NCBI GenBank assembly: GCA_017396365.1
Contig: JAFQMD010000011.1
Span: 1 to 45,643, forward strand
Source of the DNA: Clostridia bacterium
GTDB taxonomy: Bacteria; Bacillota; Clostridia; Christensenellales; Borkfalkiaceae
Direction of reading: 5' to 3'
DNA length: 45,643 nt
Shown here: piece after piece, positions 40,278 to 45,643 of the stretch
Layout of the letters: each line of letters opens with the position of its first letter
Position numbering within the stretch: position 1 is the stretch's first letter
Made by a program: the position numbers and the translations under genes
Notes under the pieces: model-generated
What the model saw: only the letters and a program-made list of their open reading frames with translations
Database searches by the model: none
Told to the model about the DNA's origin: nothing

Positions 40278-41090
40278 TTATACCAAACTCGTTTTCTTTA
40301 AAATTAAATTGCTTATCGCTCCCAAACCTACGCAAAGCGCCGTTCCGCCTACTAACGAAAGTATGATATGGATAGCGTTTGCATCGAGCGGACTTACCAT
40401 TGGCGCGACGTTAAAGAGCAACATCCCCACCGCTAAAGATAGCAAAATTGAAAGCCAAAGTTTTTGTTTTGCTATAACGCTCATCAAAAGGTAAATAGCC
40501 ACGAAAATACTAACGAGTAGCATTTTAGAAATAACGCAAGCAAGTATATTTGCCCAGTTAAAACCTTGCATTTCAAAGGATAGTCCTGAAACGCCTCCGC
40601 CGATTAACGCCCCGACTACGAAGGCTAAAATCATAATTGCTCCGCCCACGAAAGTTACTAAAGTTTTAGAAATGACGTAATCTGTTTTCTTAGACCTTAC
40701 CGTGAATAAGTTTTTTGCATATCCACTTCTAAAATCGTCGGCAACGAAAACGCAAACTAAAACGGCAACGGCAAAATACAGCATATTTATATTGCACATA
40801 CTAACCAAATCCATACTCATTGCGCCTACGCTATCTTGCCCCGTAGAACTTACCGAACCTAAGATTTGCCACACAAAATCAAACCCTTCCATTACCGTTT
40901 GATTTCCGTTGGGGTCAACTGAAACCGCGCCGTCCATCATGGTAGTCATAACCAAAATCAAAATGGGAACGACGAAAGCAATGCCGACTAAAATATAGAA
41001 AAACGGTATGGTAAACATCCTTCTGAAATCGACGTTTAACATACTGTCCAACCTTTTTCCAAAGGTGAACTTTTCAAACTTCTTTTCCAT
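40278..41090 (-). CDS. ABC-2 type permease (second pair)
   Basis: 270 residues, about six spans, with the first after a basic N-terminal segment that also appears in the other permease (RLDSMLNVDFRRMFTIPFFYILVGIA against RLKSMLSVDFYRLFHTPLFYIFLGIA). A conserved VFVADDFRSGYAKNLFTVRSKKTDYVISKTL segment follows span 2. It works with the ATPase immediately upstream. The substrate is unknown; similar exporters include bacitracin- and lantibiotic-type self-protection systems. Confidence 0.85.
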   Translation of the reverse strand: MEKKFEKFTFGKRLDSMLNVDFRRMFTIPFFYILVGIAFVVPILILVMTTMMDGAVSVDPNGNQTVMEGFDFVWQILGSVSSTGQDSVGAMSMDLVSMCNINMLYFAVAVLVCVFVADDFRSGYAKNLFTVRSKKTDYVISKTLVTFVGGAIMILAFVVGALIGGGVSGLSFEMQGFNWANILACVISKMLLVSIFVAIYLLMSVIAKQKLWLSILLSLAVGMLLFNVAPMVSPLDANAIHIILSLVGGTALCVGLGAISNLILKKTSLV

Positions 41091-41993
41091 TTAATTTACC
41101 CCCTTTTCGCTCATTAAGTCAATATAGTATTCTTCAAGACCGATTTTGTCGGTTTTTATCTCGCTAACTATCAAACCGTTTGAATATAAAAACCGAACGA
41201 TTTCTTCAGGTTTTACAAGGTCATATACTCTTAAATAACCCTTTTCGTCTTCTTCAACGCGGTTGTATTTACTCATAAGAACCGATTTTGCGCGTTGCAT
41301 ATTTTCGGTTTTTAATCTTGAAAACGTACGGCAACTGTCGTTTAACTCTTGCGCCGTCATTTCCCTTATCATCTTTCCGTTTCTAATTATGCCGTAATGA
41401 GTTGCAACTTTTTCAAGTTCGCCTAAAATATGCGACGAAACGACTACCGTTCTACCGCTTTTTGCGATATCCTGTAACACTTCTCTCATAATGCGCATGC
41501 CGTCGGCGTCAAGACCGTTTATAGGCTCGTCTAACACCAAGAGTTCGGGATTTCCAAGTAGCGCCATTGCAATACCTATGCGCTGTTTCATACCGAGAGA
41601 ACAGTTTTTATACTTATTGCCCGCCGCCCCTTCCATACGAACGAGAGTTAAAACCTTTCTTATCTCGTCAGCAGGGTTTTCTATTGATAAATTATATGCT
41701 TGCAACATCAAGTTGTTCCAAACGCTATAATTCGGAAAGCACCCCGGACTTTCAATCAAAACGCCTACTTTTGCCCTTACGTCAGCGTCGGTATAGTCTT
41801 TTCCGTAAAGTTTTACAAAGCCACTACTTGGATGAATAAGTCCGCAAATAATCTTTTCGGTGGTTGACTTTCCACTGCCGTTTTCACCTATAAAACCGTA
41901 TATACTACCTGCAGGAACTGTCATATTTAAGCCTTTTAAGGCTTGTTTTTCTCCAAAATTCTTAGTTAAATTTCTAATTTCTATTGCGTTCAT
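41091..41993 (-). CDS. ABC transporter ATPase, BcrA-like (second pair)
   Basis: 300 residues. Walker A is GENGSGKST, the signature is CSLGMKQRIGIAMALL (a variant of LSGGQ), Walker B is LLVLDEPINGLD and the H-loop is SSHILGE. A 70-residue C-terminal domain follows the core as in BcrA-type ATPases. It is a close paralogue of the ATPase at 42834-43733. Confidence 0.92.
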   Translation of the reverse strand: MNAIEIRNLTKNFGEKQALKGLNMTVPAGSIYGFIGENGSGKSTTEKIICGLIHPSSGFVKLYGKDYTDADVRAKVGVLIESPGCFPNYSVWNNLMLQAYNLSIENPADEIRKVLTLVRMEGAAGNKYKNCSLGMKQRIGIAMALLGNPELLVLDEPINGLDADGMRIMREVLQDIAKSGRTVVVSSHILGELEKVATHYGIIRNGKMIREMTAQELNDSCRTFSRLKTENMQRAKSVLMSKYNRVEEDEKGYLRVYDLVKPEEIVRFLYSNGLIVSEIKTDKIGLEEYYIDLMSEKGVN

Positions 41994-42003
41994 AACACTC
42001 TCC

Positions 42004-42831
42004 TTAATAGACGTCGCTTCTATACAAAACTAAACTGCCAACGACGTTATAAACCACAGCCCAAGAAACCGAAGCGATAAAACATATTAAAACGTTTACA
42101 AAACCGCTACTTAAACATGCGAAAACCGACGAGCCGTATAAAAACAAATTCAAAACGGGAGTGTTTCCTATGATTGACCCTACGCCGATAACTAAAATTC
42201 CCGTTCCAAAGAAAAAGGACGAGGCGATTGAAATGCCAAAATATCTTCGAAATATTACGTTTAAGAAAGTATATAAACTTGCCCAACCTAAACTCATAAA
42301 CATTTTACCTAAGACGGCGCAAACGAGATTATATACGTTTACTGAAAAAGACGTCTGTGTAAAAAGCCCTGCTACGATAGAGCCTATTATATACGCTATA
42401 CACATACTCGCCATTGCAAACGCGCAGGTTAGCGATTTAGAAATAAGATAGTCTTCTTTTTTTGCGTGAGTTGTAAAAAGTTGCTTTACGTAACCGCTTT
42501 TATAATCGTGGCCGATAAAGATTGAAACCATTATTCCGCCAAAAATGAAAACCATGTTCATATTAGCATACTTATCAATCCCTTCAAATCCGTATATGGG
42601 CGTATCGGCGGCGATTGCTTGCCAAACGTTTGTAAAAAGAGGCGTTGCAGGCTCGCCGTTTGGACCAGCCATAGCGGTCATTCCTATAAGCATTGCTGGG
42701 ATAATAGCCGCAATACCTAAAAAGATATAAAAAAGCGGCGTGTGGAAAAGGCGGTAAAAGTCAACGCTAAGCATTGATTTTAAACGCGCAAAAAACGATG
42801 GAGAGTCAAAACTAATACGATTTTCTTGCAT
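42004..42831 (-). CDS. ABC-2 type permease (first pair)
   Basis: 275 residues, about six spans. It has the same conserved core as its paralogue (FIGHDYKSGYVKQLFTTHAKKEDYLISKSL). The first external loop is rich in Pro/Gly and has a short insertion relative to the paralogue. It ends 11 bases before the second ATPase. Confidence 0.85.
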   Translation of the reverse strand: MQENRISFDSPSFFARLKSMLSVDFYRLFHTPLFYIFLGIAAIIPAMLIGMTAMAGPNGEPATPLFTNVWQAIAADTPIYGFEGIDKYANMNMVFIFGGIMVSIFIGHDYKSGYVKQLFTTHAKKEDYLISKSLTCAFAMASMCIAYIIGSIVAGLFTQTSFSVNVYNLVCAVLGKMFMSLGWASLYTFLNVIFRRYFGISIASSFFFGTGILVIGVGSIIGNTPVLNLFLYGSSVFACLSSGFVNVLICFIASVSWAVVYNVVGSLVLYRSDVY

Positions 42832-42833
42832 TT

Positions 42834-43733
42834 TTATTTACCCCCTTTTGACATAAGTTGAACGTAATATTCTTCAAGTCCCACTTTGTTTTTTGTAATT
42901 TCACTAACAACGTGCCCGTCTTTTAGCAAGGTTTCTACCACGGTTTCAGCCTTTTCAACGTCATACACGAACAAGTATCCGTCGCGAAGTTCTACGTTTT
43001 TAAAATTTGCTATTAGCGCGCTTTCCGCGCCTTTCATATCTTGAGTCTTTAAACGGACGAAAACCCTTGCTCTCGACTCCATTTCTTTGGCGCTAATTTC
43101 TTGAACCATTTGCCCTTGTTTTATAATGCCGTAATGAGTGGCAATTTTTTCAAGTTCGCCCAAAATATGCGAAGAAATAAGCACGGTACATCCGTAAGTT
43201 TTTGTAATATCGACTAAAATCTCTCTCATAATGCGCATGCCGTCGGTATCGAGTCCGTTTATCGGCTCGTCCAAAATCAAAAGCGCGGGAGAGCCAAGTA
43301 GCGCCATAGCAATACCTATACGCTGTTTCATACCGAGAGAACAACTCTTAAATTTTATATTGATAGAGTCTTCCATACGAACGATTTTTAAAACTCTATG
43401 GATTTCTTCATCAATATTTTTAAGCCCTAAATTAAGCGCTTGCATCTTTAAATTTGCATATACGCTTGACGACGGAAAACAGCCTGCGTTTTCAATAAGA
43501 GCGCCGACTCTAACTCTTACGCCTGCATCCGTATAATCTTTGCCAAAAAGTTTAATCTCGCCTGAATCCGGAACGAGATGTCCGCATATCAACTTTTCCG
43601 TAGTTGATTTACCACTGCCGTTTTCGCCTATAAATCCGTATATACTGCCTACGGGGACTGTCATATGAAAGTCTTTTAAAGCGTACATACCGCGAAAACT
43701 CTTAGATAAATTTTTAATTTCAATAGCGTTCAC
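42834..43733 (-). CDS. ABC transporter ATPase, BcrA-like (first pair)
   Basis: 299 residues; the start is a GTG with AAAGGAG upstream. Walker A GENGSGKST, signature CSLGMKQRIGIAMALL, Walker B LLILDEPINGLD and H-loop SSHILGE are all present. It heads a four-gene run of two ATPase-permease pairs made by tandem duplication. The upstream region (43734-43850) is AT-rich with a TATAAT-like box; no nearby GntR, BceR or other regulator is present to suggest the inducer. Confidence 0.92.
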   Translation of the reverse strand: MNAIEIKNLSKSFRGMYALKDFHMTVPVGSIYGFIGENGSGKSTTEKLICGHLVPDSGEIKLFGKDYTDAGVRVRVGALIENAGCFPSSSVYANLKMQALNLGLKNIDEEIHRVLKIVRMEDSINIKFKSCSLGMKQRIGIAMALLGSPALLILDEPINGLDTDGMRIMREILVDITKTYGCTVLISSHILGELEKIATHYGIIKQGQMVQEISAKEMESRARVFVRLKTQDMKGAESALIANFKNVELRDGYLFVYDVEKAETVVETLLKDGHVVSEITKNKVGLEEYYVQLMSKGGK

Positions 43734-43854
43734 GTCAATTCTCCTTTTTTTGATTAGATTATATATTAGGTTTATTTAGGTAAGTTTAAATTTAAATTAT
43801 AACAAAGTAATTATTTTGTTAAAGTTTTGTAAACGCTAAAATTTTGCAAACTAA

Positions 43855-43891
43855 AAGCGATAGCAAGTGTTTTTCCTTTTGCTATCGCTTT
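43855..43891. terminator. Terminator of the CofE-like gene
   Basis: An 11-bp stem (AGCGATAGCAA) with T-rich ends, downstream of the minus-strand gene that ends at 43927. Confidence 0.75.
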
Positions 43892-43926
43892 TTACTCAGT
43901 TTTATAAAACGTATAAGCCGTCAAAA

Positions 43927-45099
43927 TTACATTGAGAAATTCTTAAAATAATTTTGAATTAATATTATCGGCGTTCCCTTGTCTCCACTACCGCTCGTAA
44001 GATCTGCAAGACTTGCTAAAAGGTCGGTAAGTTGACGAGGGGTTGTACCTTGGCTTTTAATGTTGTTTACAAGGTCGTCTTCTTTATTTCTAATCATTTC
44101 TTTCATAGCCTCGATTGCCTCTTCGCCAGAAAGGTTTGCTAAATCGTTGTCAGCGAGATATTTAAGTTTGATTTCGTTAGGTTTTCCTCTAAGTCCCGAC
44201 GTGAAAGCAGGAGCGGCTACGGGGTCTGCAAGTTCCCAAATACCACAAACGGGGTCTTTAAACGCGCCGTCGCCATAAACCATACATTCGATATTTTTGC
44301 CCGTTCTTGCCTTTAATTCGGCTTGAAGATCGTCAACGAATTTTTGCGCGTCTCTTGGGAAAAGTTTTACGCTGTTTTCGGTTGCAAGGTTGCTACCTAA
44401 AACACCGAATCTTTCGTTGTATCCGCTACCGTCAACGGACTTGTTTAAAATTTCGTCCAAAGTGATAATATTTTCGCCACCCGCAGATTTTAAAATCTTT
44501 TGAGTGCGGAAACGAGAGTGAATATCGGCGCAAATTACGTTTTTGGTATATTTTAAAATTTCAGTAGGATTATTAGCAAGGATAACTTGACAGTTAGCAG
44601 TTTTTTCGTAATATTCGATATAGTCAACACCCGTGAAAGTATGGCGAACGTCCCCGAATTTTGCATGGAATTCTTCGCCCGTGAAAACGTCGGTATAAGG
44701 ATTTACTTTGGATTCCATAAGTCTTTCAGGGGTAACGAAACTGTTACCTACTTCGTCAGACGGATAAGAAAGTTGTACGATAAGTTTTTTAACACCCTTT
44801 GCAATGCCCTTTAAAACCATTGAAAAACGGTTTCTTGAAAGTATAGGGAATACGAGCCCTACAGTTTCGTCGCCGAATTTTGCCTTTACGTCGCTTGCAA
44901 TTTGGTCAACCGTAGCGTAGTTACCTTGAGACCTTGCAAGTACGGCTTCGGTAACGGCAACAACGTCTTTATCTTGAAGTGGAAAACCACCTTGAGTTGA
45001 CGCGTTGATTACGCAGTCGGCAGTAATTTTAACGAGATCGTCGCCTTGACGGATAATCGGCGCTCTTACACCGCGAGATATTGTTCCTTGATAATCCAT
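43927..45099 (-). CDS. Coenzyme F420-0:L-glutamate ligase-like protein
   Basis: 390 residues from the ATG at 45099 (AAGGAGAGG upstream). Longer starts are not supported by a ribosome site. Motifs resemble CofE: LVKITADCVINASTQGGFPLQDKDVVAVTEAVLARSQGN at the N-terminus and VYGDGAFKDPVCGIWELADPVAAPAFTSGLRG in the core. Firmicute members of this group exist in organisms with no known F420, and no other F420 genes are in the window, so the true substrate is open; a glutamylation or nucleotide-linked reaction is only inferred. Confidence 0.8.
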   Translation of the reverse strand: MDYQGTISRGVRAPIIRQGDDLVKITADCVINASTQGGFPLQDKDVVAVTEAVLARSQGNYATVDQIASDVKAKFGDETVGLVFPILSRNRFSMVLKGIAKGVKKLIVQLSYPSDEVGNSFVTPERLMESKVNPYTDVFTGEEFHAKFGDVRHTFTGVDYIEYYEKTANCQVILANNPTEILKYTKNVICADIHSRFRTQKILKSAGGENIITLDEILNKSVDGSGYNERFGVLGSNLATENSVKLFPRDAQKFVDDLQAELKARTGKNIECMVYGDGAFKDPVCGIWELADPVAAPAFTSGLRGKPNEIKLKYLADNDLANLSGEEAIEAMKEMIRNKEDDLVNNIKSQGTTPRQLTDLLASLADLTSGSGDKGTPIILIQNYFKNFSM

Positions 45100-45189
45100 A
45101 ATAAAACCTCTCCTTGAGTTTTTCAACCATATTATTATATTGCATTTTAACAAACTTGTCAATTCTTTAAAGAATATTATTTCTTATAT

Positions 45190-45643
45190 TAGGTTTAAGC
45201 AAAACTTATAACTAAGAAAAGTTTGCAATAGCATTTGTGGTTTTTATATAAAGTAGAAACAAAGCATAGCGAAGTAGATAAGGCTTTAAATTGAAGGTTT
45301 AGATACGAGGTAGGCGAGGCTCGTAAGACTTTTACGGATGGGATAGAGCAACGTGACGTTGCAGACGTGTTTTTCTATACCCCTATCGAGTAGTATTTAA
45401 AGGCTTAGATACAAGGTAGGCGAGGCTCACTTTAAGACACAAGACACAATAGACCTTGTTGGTCATTGTGGTTTGGGGCTTAAAGTAGAAACAAAGCATA
45501 CCGAAGTATATAAGACTTTAAAGTATTTAAAGGCTTAGATGCGAGCAAAAGAAGGCTCGTGAAAAAAGGGCGGACACGATAGACCTTGTCGGTCATCGTG
45601 GTCGCTCTTTTGAAACAGTAACGCTCTTTTGCGAAGTATATAA
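45190..45643 (+). repeat. Tandem array of the structured RNA element (at least three units)
   Basis: There is no gene here. A partial unit ends about 45290, a divergent unit spans about 45291-45395, a full unit 45396-45522, and another from 45526 runs off the window. Shared marks are TTTAAAGGCTTAGAT at the start, the hairpin CACRAT-a-GACC/GGTC-ATYGTG (45445-45470 and 45575-45600), and GAAGTATATAA at the end. Stem P3 is ACTTTAAG/CTTAAAGT in the third unit and AAAAGGGCG/CGCTCTTTT in the fourth: same position, different bases, still paired. The stand-alone relative is at 36721-36848. Confidence 0.8.

Noticed and set aside
45190..45643. CRISPR array
   Set aside because: Units are about 125 bases with variable stems, not short identical repeats with unique spacers, and no cas genes are present.

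Overview
The window reads as chromosomal DNA of an AT-rich, low-GC Gram-positive anaerobe, most likely an uncultured member of the Clostridia. The reasons are strong AGGAG ribosome sites, near-consensus sigma-A promoters with 17-base spacers, an FMN riboswitch in front of a RibU-type ECF transporter, a monomeric [FeFe] hydrogenase, a FeoAB locus with the small Cys-rich FeoB companion, a DUF3343 protein beside a cysteine desulfurase, and a CdaR/PucR regulator. This is inference from gene content; nothing here fixes the genus. Most genes lie on the minus strand, so that is probably the leading-strand direction.

Layout. 0.3-5.2 kb (minus): one tightly overlapping operon running tsaE, tsaB, rimI, alpha/beta hydrolase, membrane-anchored murF, ddl. 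5.2-6.9 kb: riboswitch-controlled ribU and a DeoC-like protein that has lost its catalytic residues. 7-12 kb: growth and ribosome genes (rsfS, nadD-yqeK fusion, yhbY, obg, nth). 12-19.5 kb: DUF3343 and cysteine desulfurase, two small unknowns, an S41 protease, a CdaR regulator, an RNase H with an extra C-terminal domain, asd and hpt. 19.7-21.6 kb: an HTH-ATPase-DUF4325 protein, then a tRNA-Ser surrounded by broken copies of itself and many small palindromes. 22-27.8 kb: a membrane-bound XRE protein, a sugar isomerase-like protein, a membrane-anchored Mrr nuclease that looks imported, the hydrogenase, and a kinase gene interrupted by an in-frame stop. 28-31.9 kb: feoA-feoB plus companion with three iron-type operators, and a DtxR-type regulator next door. 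32-36.6 kb: PAP2, YitT, leuS. 36.6-37.5 kb: a dense non-coding block. 37.5-40.2 kb: deoC-deoD-deoA nucleoside salvage operon. 40.3-43.7 kb: two consecutive ABC ATPase/permease pairs. 43.9-45.1 kb: CofE-like protein. 45.2 kb to the end: tandem array of a structured RNA repeat.

The strongest candidates for something undescribed are non-coding. First, an RNA element of about 125 nt is present once at 36.72-36.85 kb with its own promoter and terminator, and again as a tandem array at the right edge; its stems change by compensating base changes between copies. Second, the 13-mer TATAAGTCGATTA occurs seven times exactly, in genes and between them, in several reading frames. Third, divergent promoters at 37.26-37.36 kb are exactly symmetrical about a perfect 15-base palindrome and drive a cluster of micro-ORFs on one side and a short RNA on the other. 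Fourth, the tRNA-Ser region is filled with palindromes. All functional readings of these are inference from the sequence alone.
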